Positions 1 through 6,924 of a stretch of 9,228 nt of DNA are shown here, piece by piece. The position numbers and the translations under genes are program-made. Origin of the DNA: an uncultured Gemmatimonadota bacterium (GTDB taxonomy: Bacteria > Gemmatimonadota > Gemmatimonadetes > Gemmatimonadales > GWC2-71-9); assembly GCA_937961295.1 (NCBI GenBank), contig CALGOK010000148.1, positions 1-9,228 of the forward strand, read 5' to 3'. Within the stretch, counting starts at the first letter, position 1, and each line of letters begins with the position of its first letter. The notes beneath the pieces are model-generated. The model did no database searches. It saw only the letters and a program-made list of their open reading frames with translations, and had not been told where the DNA came from.

Positions 1-12
1 GCGGGGCGGTTC

Positions 13-3000
13 GTGCTGAGGCGGTTGCGGCCCGGCTCCGCACTGTTCGTCGCAGCACTGGTCGTCGGGGCCGCATCGGTGTCCGCGCAAGGCGTGACCA
101 CCTCGCAGGTCCGCGGCCGCGTGGTCGGGCCGCAGGGAGCGCCCGTGGAGGGCGCGCAGGTCACCGCCATCCACCAGCCGTCGAACACGACCTACCGGTC
201 GAGTACGCGTGCCGACGGGTCGTTCACGATCCCGGGCATGCGCGTGGGCGGTCCCTACCTGGTGCGCGCCACCGCGATCGGCTTCCAGCCGGCGACGCAG
301 GACAACGTGTTCCTCACGCTGGGCACCGCGACCGACGTGAACTTCGGGATGTCGCAGGCGGTGGTGGAACTCGGCGAGCTGCAGGTGTCGGCGCAGGCCG
401 GCCAGTTCTCGTCGACCCGGACCGGCGCGGCGACCACGGTCACCCAGGAAGTGCTCGAGGCGCTGCCGACGATCTCGCGGCGGATCACCGACCTCACCCG
501 GCTCACCCCGCAGGCGCGCGGCGGCCGGTTCCTGGGCCAGGACGACCGGCTCAACAACATCACAGTCGACGGCTCGTACTTCAACAACTCGTTCGGCCTC
601 GCGGGCACGCCCGGCGACCGGACGGGCGTCTCGCCGATCCCGCTCGACGCGATCGAGCAGATCCAGGTCGAGATGGCGCCGTATGACGTCCGCCAGGGCC
701 AGTTCGTCGGCGCCGGCGTCAACACGGTGACCAAGTCGGGCACCAACGAGTTCTCGGGCTCGCTCTACTACCAGGTGCGCAACGAGTCGTTCGTCGGCAA
801 GCGGATCAACGGCGCCGACTTCGACCCGGGCACCTTCGACTTCTCGAACCTCGGCGTGCGGCTGTCCGGCCCGATCATCAAGGACAAGCTGTTCTTCTTC
901 GCCAACTACGAGGACGACAAGTTCACCGAGCCGGGCACCCTCTGGACCGCCAACGAGGGCGGCGAGGCGATCACCGGCACCAAGACCCGGGTGCTGCGGA
1001 GCGACCTCGACGCGCTGTCGAGCTTCCTGCAGAGCGAGTTCGGCTACGCCACCGGTCCCTACGAGGGCTATGACCACGAGACGCCGTCGAAGCGGTTCCT
1101 CGGCCGGCTCGACTGGAACGTGAGCGATCGCAACAAGTTCTCGCTGCGCTACACCCACCTCGACTCGAAGACCGACGTGCTGGCGTCCAACTCGTCGTCG
1201 CTGGGCACGGTGGGCAACCGGCGCACCAACCAGAACTCGCTGACGTACCAGAACACCAACTACCAGATCCTCGAGAACATCCGGTCGATCGTGGGCGAGC
1301 TCAACTCCCAGATCGGCAGCAACAAGTCGAACCAGCTCATCGTGGGCTACAACGAGAGCGACGAGAGCCGCGACACGCGGGGCGGGGCGTTCTTCCCGCT
1401 GGTGGACATCCTCGACGGCAGCACCAACTACATCTCGTTCGGCTACGAGCCGTTCACGCCGAACAACGAGCTCCGCTACAACTCGTGGCAGCTGCAGGAC
1501 AACTTCACGATCTACGGCAACACGATGGACTGGACGTTCGGCGTGACCGGCGAGAAGTACGAGTCGGAGAACGTCTTCTTCCCGGGGTCGCAGAGCGTGT
1601 ACGTGTACAACTCGCTCAACGACTTCTATGCCGACGCGCGCGACGGCCAGACGGTCAACCTGCGCCGGTTCCAGGTCCGCTACAGCAACATCCCGGGCCT
1701 CGACAAGCCGGTCCAGCCGCTCGAGGTGACCTACCTCGGCGCCTACGCCCAGAACCAGTGGCGGGTGAGCGACAACGTCGAGCTGACCCTCGGCTTCCGG
1801 GTTGACGTCCCGTCATTCGGCGAGACCGGGTTCGAGAACACCCAGGCCAACGGCCTGACGTTCCGCGACGAGAACGGCGACCCGGTGCAGTACCGCACCG
1901 AGAAGCTGCCCGACGCGAACATGCTCTTCTCGCCGCGGCTCGGCTTCAACTGGAACGTCAAGGGCGAGCGGAAGACCCAGGTCCGCGGCGGCACCGGCAT
2001 CTTCACCGGCCGCCCGGCCTACGTCTGGATCTCCAACCAGGTCGGCACCAACGGGTTGCTGACCGGGTTCGAGCAGCTGGACAACACCACGGCCCGGCCG
2101 TTCTCGCCGGATCCCGACACTTACAAGCCGGCGCCCACCGGTAACCCGGCGGCGAGCTACGAGCTGGCGCTCACCAACCCCGACTTCAAGTTCCCGCAGG
2201 TCTGGCGCAGCAACATCGCCGTCGACCAGCAGCTCGGGAACGGGTTCGTGGGCACGGCCGAGTTCCTGTACGGCAAGGATGTCAACGGCATCTACTACAT
2301 CAACGCCAACCTCCCCGCGGCGCAGGCGCAGTACACCGGGGCGGACAACCGGATGCGCTACACCAGCAACCGCATCCACAGCAACATCCCGAACGCGATC
2401 GTGCTCAAGAACCAGAACGTCGGCACGATGTGGAACTTCGCCGCGTCGCTGGAGAAGGCGTTCAGCGGCGGGTTCTTCGCCAAGGTCGGCTACAACTACG
2501 GCGAGTCGAAGAACACCGTCGACCCCGGCTCGATCGCCTCGGGCAGCTGGTTCAACAACCCGATCGTGAACGACCCGAACAATCCCGAGAACTCGCTGTC
2601 GGCCAACTCGCCGGGGCACCGGTTCTTCACGGCGCTGTCGTACAAGCGCGACTTCTTCGGGTTCGGCACCACCGGCATCTCGCTGTTCGTCGACGGCTTC
2701 ACCCAGGGTCGCGGCTCGTACCGCTTCTCGGGCGACGCCAACGGCGACGGCGGCAGCAACAACGACCTGCTGTACGTCCCGACCGACGTGTCGGAGATGA
2801 ACTTCCAGCAGTACACGTCGGGCGGGAACACCTACACCGTCGAGCAGCAGCAGGCGGCGTGGGAGGCGTTCATCGCGCAGGACGAGTACCTGTCGTCGCG
2901 CCGCGGCCAGTACGCCGAGCGCAACGCGGTGGTGATGCCGATGCTCTGGCGCGCCGACCTGTCGGTGACCCAGGACCTCGCCAGCATGGTCGGGGGCAAG

Positions 3001-3249
3001 GTCAACAAGCTGCAGGTCCGGATCGACGTGCTCAACTTCACCAACCTGCTCAACCAGGAGTGGGGCGTGAGCTCGCGGTTCAATTCCGAGCAGCCGCTCA
3101 CCAACCCCAGCGCCGACGGCAACGGGGCGCTGCGCTACCGCCTGCGCAACATCGGCGGGACGCTGCTCACCCCCGAGACGTTCATCAAGAACGCCGGGAT
3201 CAACGACACGTACCGGTTCCAGCTCAGCCTGCGGTACATGTTCAACTAG
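13..3249 (+). CDS. TonB-dependent outer-membrane receptor, Oar-like, with N-terminal carboxypeptidase-regulatory domain
   Basis: Outer-membrane beta-barrel receptor, presumably importing a substrate with TonB-derived energy. The 1078-aa length fits the Oar-like family. Seen: a signal peptide with Arg residues at 3, 4 and 6, a hydrophobic core at about 10-21 and a likely SVSA/Q cleavage after residue 25; a carboxypeptidase-regulatory-like beta-sandwich at about 32-113 (GRVVGPQGAPVEGAQV, then ADGSF); a plug at about 135-245 with the LDAIEQIQV and GAGVNTVTKSGTNEFSGS signatures; then a long barrel rich in aromatic and Asn residues. A DANGDGGSNND loop at 908-918 resembles a Ca-binding loop. The C-terminus is LRYMFN, so the usual terminal aromatic residue is followed by one Asn. 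The start is a GTG that gives a complete-looking signal peptide, but no in-frame stop or clear ribosome binding site is visible in the 12 bases before it, so the true start may lie upstream. The substrate cannot be told from sequence. A strong hairpin follows the gene, so it is probably the end of a transcript. Confidence 0.92.
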   Translation: MLRRLRPGSALFVAALVVGAASVSAQGVTTSQVRGRVVGPQGAPVEGAQVTAIHQPSNTTYRSSTRADGSFTIPGMRVGGPYLVRATAIGFQPATQDNVFLTLGTATDVNFGMSQAVVELGELQVSAQAGQFSSTRTGAATTVTQEVLEALPTISRRITDLTRLTPQARGGRFLGQDDRLNNITVDGSYFNNSFGLAGTPGDRTGVSPIPLDAIEQIQVEMAPYDVRQGQFVGAGVNTVTKSGTNEFSGSLYYQVRNESFVGKRINGADFDPGTFDFSNLGVRLSGPIIKDKLFFFANYEDDKFTEPGTLWTANEGGEAITGTKTRVLRSDLDALSSFLQSEFGYATGPYEGYDHETPSKRFLGRLDWNVSDRNKFSLRYTHLDSKTDVLASNSSSLGTVGNRRTNQNSLTYQNTNYQILENIRSIVGELNSQIGSNKSNQLIVGYNESDESRDTRGGAFFPLVDILDGSTNYISFGYEPFTPNNELRYNSWQLQDNFTIYGNTMDWTFGVTGEKYESENVFFPGSQSVYVYNSLNDFYADARDGQTVNLRRFQVRYSNIPGLDKPVQPLEVTYLGAYAQNQWRVSDNVELTLGFRVDVPSFGETGFENTQANGLTFRDENGDPVQYRTEKLPDANMLFSPRLGFNWNVKGERKTQVRGGTGIFTGRPAYVWISNQVGTNGLLTGFEQLDNTTARPFSPDPDTYKPAPTGNPAASYELALTNPDFKFPQVWRSNIAVDQQLGNGFVGTAEFLYGKDVNGIYYINANLPAAQAQYTGADNRMRYTSNRIHSNIPNAIVLKNQNVGTMWNFAASLEKAFSGGFFAKVGYNYGESKNTVDPGSIASGSWFNNPIVNDPNNPENSLSANSPGHRFFTALSYKRDFFGFGTTGISLFVDGFTQGRGSYRFSGDANGDGGSNNDLLYVPTDVSEMNFQQYTSGGNTYTVEQQQAAWEAFIAQDEYLSSRRGQYAERNAVVMPMLWRADLSVTQDLASMVGGKVNKLQVRIDVLNFTNLLNQEWGVSSRFNSEQPLTNPSADGNGALRYRLRNIGGTLLTPETFIKNAGINDTYRFQLSLRYMFN

Positions 3250-3254
3250 GCGTG

Positions 3255-3284
3255 AGTCGTTGGTCGTTAGTCGTTGGTCGTTAG
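3255..3284 (+). repeat. Heptanucleotide tandem repeat, unit RGTCGTT, four copies
   Basis: Starting 6 nt after the receptor stop codon, four 7-nt units alternate as AGTCGTT, GGTCGTT, AGTCGTT, GGTCGTT, making two perfect 14-bp repeats (3255-3268 and 3269-3282) followed by AG. No inverted partner is present, unlike the two other heptad elements in this window (6851-6924 and 7773-7841). The unit resembles in layout the short tandemly repeated heptamers (STRRs) described in cyanobacteria. The function is unknown. Read as protein it gives nonsense peptides that can wrongly extend open frames. Confidence 0.8.
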
Positions 3285-3287
3285 GTA

Positions 3288-3331
3288 GCAAGGCGGGCCC
3301 CCGGTGCCGGAGACGGTGCCGGGGGCCTTGC
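3288..3331 (+). terminator. Strong terminator-like hairpin after the TonB-dependent receptor
   Basis: The inner stem pairs 3298-3309 (CCCCCGGTGCCG) with 3314-3325 (CGGTGCCGGGGG), closed by a GAGA tetraloop. All 12 positions pair if two G-U wobbles are allowed. The stem extends outward by GCAAGG (3288-3293) with CCTTGC (3326-3331), leaving a 4-nt bulge CGGG (3294-3297) on the left side. No real U-tract follows. It may therefore be a GC-rich terminator helped by pausing or Rho, or a structure that protects the mRNA 3' end. It lies 39 nt after the receptor stop codon. Confidence 0.6.
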
Positions 3332-3345
3332 CGTGGGACGCAACC

Positions 3346-3457
3346 CAGCCGCGGCCGTCAGGCCGCGGGGATCTGGCCCCGCCGACAGCGCGTCATCCCC
3401 GCCGCCTGATGGCCGTTCGACAGTGCCGGCATTCCCGCGGCCTGACGGCCGCGGCTG
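3346..3457. repeat. REPIN-like cluster of three REP units with a perfect 24-bp inverted repeat
   Basis: The outer arms at 3346-3369 (beginning CAGCCGCGGCC) and 3434-3457 are exact 24-bp reverse complements. Each arm is itself a hairpin: CCGCGGCC and GGCCGCGG around a 4-nt loop (GTCA on the left arm, 3357-3360; TGAC on the right). A third, degenerate unit lies between them at 3395-3414, in the same orientation as the right arm. Comparing the shared 20-mers (3353-3372 on +; 3395-3414 and 3431-3450 on -), the left unit differs from the right at 1 position and from the middle at 2. The middle and right units form an imperfect direct repeat of 35-36 bp that includes CGACAG at 3383 and 3418. This is the layout of REP/REPIN elements, normally mobilised by a RAYT (Y1 family) transposase, which is not encoded here. 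It lies between the terminator-like hairpin and radC. Confidence 0.75.
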
Positions 3458-3527
3458 ATGCGCCCTGCCGTTCCCCCCTGCGTTCCATCGGGATCCTCTC
3501 CGCGGGCCGTCGCGACCACCGTCCCCG
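3458..3527. other. Presumed radC leader, no recognisable signals
   Basis: The 70 bp between the REP cluster and the radC start are GC-rich. I see no convincing -35/-10 pair and no Shine-Dalgarno sequence before the ATG at 3528 (the preceding bases are CCACCGTCCCCG). The radC promoter is therefore not identified. It could be non-canonical or lie within or before the repeat cluster. Confidence 0.4.
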
Positions 3528-4193
3528 ATGGCTTCCGACCTCGACCGCCCCCGCGAGCGGCTCTGGCGACTCGGTGCCGGTGCGTTGACGGCACCGGAGC
3601 TATTGGCGATCCTGCTAGGAACGGGGAGCGGCTCGGCCGACGCCCTGACGGTGGCCCGGCGGCTCCTCGAGCCGGCCGGGGGGACGCTTCGTCGTCTCGC
3701 CTCCCGGCCGCCGGCCGAGCTGCTCCGGAGCCCGGGGGTGGGACCGGCCAAGGGCGCCCGGTTGCTGGCGGCGTTCGAGCTGGCGCTCCGGCTGGACCGC
3801 GAGGCCCGGCCGCCGCTGCCGCGGATCACCGCCCCCGCCGACGTGTTGCGGGTGATGGGGCCGGTGCTCCGCGACCTGGCGGTCGAGGAGTTCCACCTGC
3901 TGGCGCTCGACACCCGCTCGCGGGTGCTGCGCGACGTGCTGGTGACGCGAGGGCTGCTCGACGCCTCGCTGGTGCACCCCCGGGAGGTGTTCCGCGCCGC
4001 GATCGCGGAGGCCGCCGCCGGGATCATCCTGGTGCACAATCATCCGAGCGGGGATCCCACCCCCTCGGCGGAGGATCGCGCGGTGACCCGGCAGCTGGTG
4101 GCGGCCGGACAGCTGCTCGACCTTCCGGTCTACGACCACGTGATCGTGGCGGGTGACCGCCACGTGAGCTTCGCCACCGCCGGACTCCTGTGA
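3528..4193 (+). CDS. radC: RadC family protein (JAMM/MPN+ domain, helix-hairpin-helix)
   Basis: RadC is historically linked to DNA repair, but its biochemical role remains unsettled. Length is 221 aa, normal for the family. Seen: the N-terminal RadC segment with DRPRERLWRLGAGALTAPEL (about 6-24) and LLAILLGTGSG; a helix-hairpin-helix-like SPGVGPAKGARLL at 68-80, suggesting DNA contact; and a C-terminal MPN/JAMM domain at about 102-221. The metal-site residues are all present: Glu120 or Glu121 in VEEFHLLALD, then HNHPSGDPTPSAED at 170-183, with His170, His172, Ser180 and Asp183. The ATG start is the first in frame and places the RERLWRLG motif at the usual distance from the N-terminus. The stop codon overlaps the start of rel by 4 bp (GTGA), so the two are co-transcribed and probably translationally coupled. 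Confidence 0.95.
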   Translation: MASDLDRPRERLWRLGAGALTAPELLAILLGTGSGSADALTVARRLLEPAGGTLRRLASRPPAELLRSPGVGPAKGARLLAAFELALRLDREARPPLPRITAPADVLRVMGPVLRDLAVEEFHLLALDTRSRVLRDVLVTRGLLDASLVHPREVFRAAIAEAAAGIILVHNHPSGDPTPSAEDRAVTRQLVAAGQLLDLPVYDHVIVAGDRHVSFATAGLL

Positions 4194-6370
4194 CCCCTGC
4201 CGCGCCCGCTGCCCTGACCGAGCTGTCGCCGACGTTCTTCGCCACCCTGGAGAAGCACGCCGACCGGCTCGACATCGCCCTGATCGACCGCGCGCTCCGG
4301 CACGCGGCGACGGCGCATCGCGGCCAGAAGCGGATGAGCGGCGAGGACTTCGTCGAGCACTCGATCGCGGTGGCCAGCATCCTGGCCGGGCTGCTGGTGG
4401 ACACCACCTCGATCGTGGCCGCGCTGCTGCACGACGTGGTCGAGGACTCCGACGTGTCGACCGAGGAGATCACCCGCGACTTCGGCGCGGAGGTGGGGGC
4501 GCTGGTCGACGGGCTCACCAAGATCTCGCACCTCACCTTCCGCAGCAGCGCCGAGGAGCAGTCGGAGAACTACCGCAAGCTGCTGCTGTCGGTGGCCAAG
4601 GACGCCCGGGTCATCATCATCAAGCTCGCCGACCGGCTGCACAACATGCGCACCCTCGAGCACCTCCCCGAGGAGCGCCGCAAGCGGATCGCCACCGAGA
4701 CCCGCGAGATCTACGCGCCGCTGGCCCATCGCTTCGGCATGGCCAACGTCAAGGCCGAGCTGGAGGACCTGGCGTTCAAGTTCCTCGAGGCGGAGGACTA
4801 CGCCACGCTGGCGCAGCAGGTGGCCTCGCGGCGCGCCGAGCGGCAGGAAGCGATCGAGCGGCTGCGCGGGCCGCTCGACGAGGAGCTCAAGCGGGGCGGG
4901 GTGGGCGACTTCGAGGTGAGCGGGCGTCCCAAGCACCTCTGGTCGATCTACCAGAAGATGAAGAAGCGCGACAAGCCGTTCGAGGAGATCTACGACCTCA
5001 TGGCGATGCGCGTGATCGTGGGCTCGGTGCCCGAGTGCTACCACGTCCTCGGCATCATCCACCACGTGTGGACGCCGCTGCAGGAGCGGATCAAGGACTA
5101 CATCGCCTCCCCCAAGAGCAACGGTTACCAGTCGCTGCACACCACCATCTTCGGGCCCGGCGGGCAGCTGTTCGAGATCCAGATCCGCACCCGCGAGATG
5201 CACCGCACGGCCGAGTACGGCATCGCGGCGCACTGGCTCTACAAGACCTCGACCGAGCCGGAGGGCGAGGACGAGATCGGTCGCCAGCTGGGGTGGTTCC
5301 GCCAGCTGCTGGAGCTGCAGCAGGAGAGCGCCTCGCCGGAGGAGTTCCTCGAGTTCCTCAAGGTCGACCTCTACCACGACGAGATCTTCGTCTTCACGCC
5401 GCAGGGCGACGTCAAGCAGCTCCCCAAGGGCGCCACCGCGATCGACTTCGCGTTCCACGTGCACACCGACGTGGGGCTCCGCACCACCGGCGCGCGGGTC
5501 AACGGCCGGATCGCGCCGCTCCACCGCGAACTCAAGAACGGCGACACGGTCGAGATCCTCACCTCGCAGCACGCCAGGCCGTCGCGCGACTGGCTGGCAC
5601 ACGTCCGCACCGGCCGGGCGCGCAGCAAGATCAAGCAGTGGATCCGCCAGGAGGAGGAGACGGTCTCCGCCCAGCTGGGGCGCGAGATCCTGGCGCGCGA
5701 GCTCAAGCGGCGGCGACTGGAGGCGCCCGACGACGACCGGCTCGATGCCGCGGCGCGCCAGCTCAACCTGATCGACGCCCAGGCGCTGCAGGTGTCGCTC
5801 GGTCGCGGCGACCTGGCGCTCGCCCAGGTGATGAAGGCGCTCTTCCCCGAGCTCCCCAACGAGGCGCTGGCGGAGAAGCCGCCGACGATGTTCGGCCGGG
5901 TGATCGACCGCTTCCGGCTGGGGCGCGGGATCCGGATCCAGGGCGTCGACGGGCTGATGGTGCGCTACGCCCAGTGCTGCCAGCCGGTGCCTGGCGACCC
6001 GGTGGTCGGCTACGTGACGCAGGGCCGTGGCATCTCGATCCACCGCGCCGACTGCCCCAACCTGCTCACCCTCACCGACCAGGACCGCCGGGTCGAGATC
6101 GACTGGCAGGAGCAGAGCGGCGAGACCTACGCGGTGCGCCTTGCGGTGACCGGCGACGACCGGCGCGGGCTCTACGCCGACATCATGTCGGCGATCAGCG
6201 GCAGCGGCACCAACATCAAGGGCGCCGATCTGCACACCAAGGACGGCACCGCGTTCGGCACGGTGTTCGTGGAGGTGGACAACCTCCCGCACCTGGCCAA
6301 GGTGCTCAAGGCGATCCGGCGCGTGAAGGGCGTCAGCAGCGTGGAGCGGCGGGAGGCGCCGGAAAGCTAG
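4190..6370 (+). CDS. rel: Bifunctional (p)ppGpp synthetase/hydrolase, long RelA/SpoT homologue (Rel)
   Basis: Makes (p)ppGpp by transferring pyrophosphate from ATP to GDP or GTP, and degrades it. It controls the stringent response and acts in the cytoplasm, in part on stalled ribosomes. At 726 aa it has the full long-RSH layout. HD hydrolase at about 25-195, with the Mn-site residues His57, His81, Asp82 and Asp148 (HDVVED, LADRLHN), so the hydrolase should be active. Synthetase at about 240-352, with GRPKHLWSIYQKMK, Asp269 in YDLMAMRV, Tyr313 in NGYQSLH, Glu329 in FEIQIRT and EYGIAAHW. TGS at about 398-460. Zinc-finger/conserved-cysteine domain at about 577-625, with Cys596, Cys597, His618 and Cys622. 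ACT at about 648-722. With both active sites intact I call a bifunctional Rel rather than a monofunctional RelA. The start is the GTG overlapping the radC stop; the next Met (residue 50) would delete part of the HD domain. No clear Shine-Dalgarno sequence, which fits coupling to radC. Confidence 0.97.
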   Translation: MTPAAPAALTELSPTFFATLEKHADRLDIALIDRALRHAATAHRGQKRMSGEDFVEHSIAVASILAGLLVDTTSIVAALLHDVVEDSDVSTEEITRDFGAEVGALVDGLTKISHLTFRSSAEEQSENYRKLLLSVAKDARVIIIKLADRLHNMRTLEHLPEERRKRIATETREIYAPLAHRFGMANVKAELEDLAFKFLEAEDYATLAQQVASRRAERQEAIERLRGPLDEELKRGGVGDFEVSGRPKHLWSIYQKMKKRDKPFEEIYDLMAMRVIVGSVPECYHVLGIIHHVWTPLQERIKDYIASPKSNGYQSLHTTIFGPGGQLFEIQIRTREMHRTAEYGIAAHWLYKTSTEPEGEDEIGRQLGWFRQLLELQQESASPEEFLEFLKVDLYHDEIFVFTPQGDVKQLPKGATAIDFAFHVHTDVGLRTTGARVNGRIAPLHRELKNGDTVEILTSQHARPSRDWLAHVRTGRARSKIKQWIRQEEETVSAQLGREILARELKRRRLEAPDDDRLDAAARQLNLIDAQALQVSLGRGDLALAQVMKALFPELPNEALAEKPPTMFGRVIDRFRLGRGIRIQGVDGLMVRYAQCCQPVPGDPVVGYVTQGRGISIHRADCPNLLTLTDQDRRVEIDWQEQSGETYAVRLAVTGDDRRGLYADIMSAISGSGTNIKGADLHTKDGTAFGTVFVEVDNLPHLAKVLKAIRRVKGVSSVERREAPES

Positions 6371-6429
6371 CAGGCGCGCCGCCTGCGGCGCGCGGTGCCG
6401 GTATCGCGCGCCCCGAAGGGCGCGCCTGC
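6370..6429 (+). repeat. Nested GC palindrome with alternative hairpins between rel and the EVE gene
   Basis: The outer 11-bp arms GCAGGCGCGCC (6370-6380) and GGCGCGCCTGC (6419-6429) are exact reverse complements. The left arm starts on the last base of the rel stop codon. Inside, 6375-6381 can pair with 6386-6392 (CGCGCCG/CGGCGCG, loop CCTG), 6387-6394 with 6405-6412 (GGCGCGCG/CGCGCGCC), and 6406-6413 with 6418-6425 (GCGCGCCC/GGGCGCGC, loop CGAA). Several of these pairings exclude one another. It may act as a terminator or 3'-end stabiliser for the radC-rel mRNA. No U-tract follows directly. Confidence 0.65.
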
Positions 6430-6430
6430 G

Positions 6431-6436
6431 TATTGT
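6431..6436 (+). promoter_or_regulatory. Possible -10 element for the EVE gene (leaderless start)
   Basis: TATTGT stands out in very GC-rich surroundings and ends 5 nt before the ATG at 6442. Initiation from it would place the 5' end at or next to the start codon. No -35 box is visible: the expected position falls inside the preceding palindrome. There is no Shine-Dalgarno sequence. The call is tentative. Confidence 0.35.
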
Positions 6437-6441
6437 TCCGC

Positions 6442-6849
6442 ATGCCAAGCTTCCTCCTGAAGACCGAGCCCTCCACCTACTCCTGGTCCGACCTCGTGCG
6501 CGAGGGGCGCACCACGTGGGACGGGATCACCAACGCCGCCGCGCTCATCGCCATCCGACAGATGCGCCGGGGCGACGAGGCGATCATCTACCACTCCGGC
6601 AAGGACAAGGCGATCGTCGGGATCGCGAAGATCACCAAGGGTGCCTACCAGGACCCGAAGCGCGACGATCCCAAGCTTGCCGTGGTGGATGTCGCCCCGG
6701 TGCGCGCCATCGATCCGCCGATCCCGCTCGCGGCGATCAAGGCGGAGAAGGGGCTGGCCGACTTCGGCCTGGTGCGGATCTCCCGGCTGTCGACGATGCC
6801 GGTGTCGGACCGGCATCGGAAGCTGCTCGCAGGGCTGGGGGTGCGATGA
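6442..6849 (+). CDS. EVE domain-containing protein (THYN1-like, PUA-related fold)
   Basis: A stand-alone EVE domain of 135 aa, close to the usual single-domain length. Established for the family: EVE domains belong to the PUA superfamily, and several are implicated in binding modified cytosine in DNA or RNA; human THYN1 is the best-known relative. Seen in order: FLLKTEPSTYSW at 4-15, TTWDGITNAAAL at 24-35, MRRGDEAIIYHSGKDKAIVGIAKI at 41-64 and the YQDP segment at 69-72, which are the hallmark blocks of the family. The C-terminus is a short helical tail with no second domain. The ATG at 6442 is chosen because FLLKTEPS normally sits at the extreme N-terminus. The frame stays open far upstream inside rel, but that extension is a shadow frame. 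The gene starts 71 bp after rel and probably has its own promoter. The ligand and cellular role here are unknown; nearby uvrB and radC are compatible with nucleic-acid surveillance, but that is inference. Confidence 0.93.
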   Translation: MPSFLLKTEPSTYSWSDLVREGRTTWDGITNAAALIAIRQMRRGDEAIIYHSGKDKAIVGIAKITKGAYQDPKRDDPKLAVVDVAPVRAIDPPIPLAAIKAEKGLADFGLVRISRLSTMPVSDRHRKLLAGLGVR

Positions 6850-6850
6850 T

Positions 6851-6924
6851 GGAGGGTGGAGGATGGAGGATGGAGGCTGGAGCGAGCCTTCCCTCCATCC
6901 TCCACCCTCCATCCTCCACCCTCC
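6851..6924. repeat. Heptad-repeat palindrome, unit GGAGGRT, 26-bp arms
   Basis: Beginning 2 nt after the EVE stop codon, 7-nt units run GGAGGGT, GGAGGAT, GGAGGAT, GGAGGCT, GGAGCGA. The left arm, 6851-6876, matches the reverse complement of 6899-6924 at 25 of 26 positions. The loop is 22 nt (6877-6898). The left arm has no C and the right arm has no G, giving a strong purine/pyrimidine strand bias. In mRNA it would form a very long hairpin directly after the coding region. The function is unknown; candidates are a transcription terminator, mRNA 3'-end protection, or a mobile repeat. It is spuriously translatable, giving W/G/M/E-rich and P/S/L/H-rich peptides. Confidence 0.85.

Noticed and set aside
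1813..3291. Minus-strand open frame opposite the receptor 3' half
   Set aside because: Low-complexity composition opposite a well-supported gene; its start lies in the AGTCGTT repeat.
3346..3457. CRISPR array
   Set aside because: The units are adjacent, of mixed orientation, and separated by related rather than unique spacers; there are no cas genes. A REP cluster fits better.
3304..3588. Short open frame across the terminator and REP cluster
   Set aside because: Composed of hairpin and repeat sequence, with no start signal and no protein-like composition.
4130..6448. Long minus-strand open frame opposite rel (about 770 codons)
   Set aside because: Antisense shadow of GC-rich codons: it is full of Arg, Leu, Val and His, has no domain, and runs exactly opposite a certain rel gene.
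5035..6849. Apparent plus-strand open frame joining a rel shadow frame to the EVE domain
   Set aside because: Only the last 135 codons look like protein. The upstream part is a +1 shadow of rel, so this is not a fusion.
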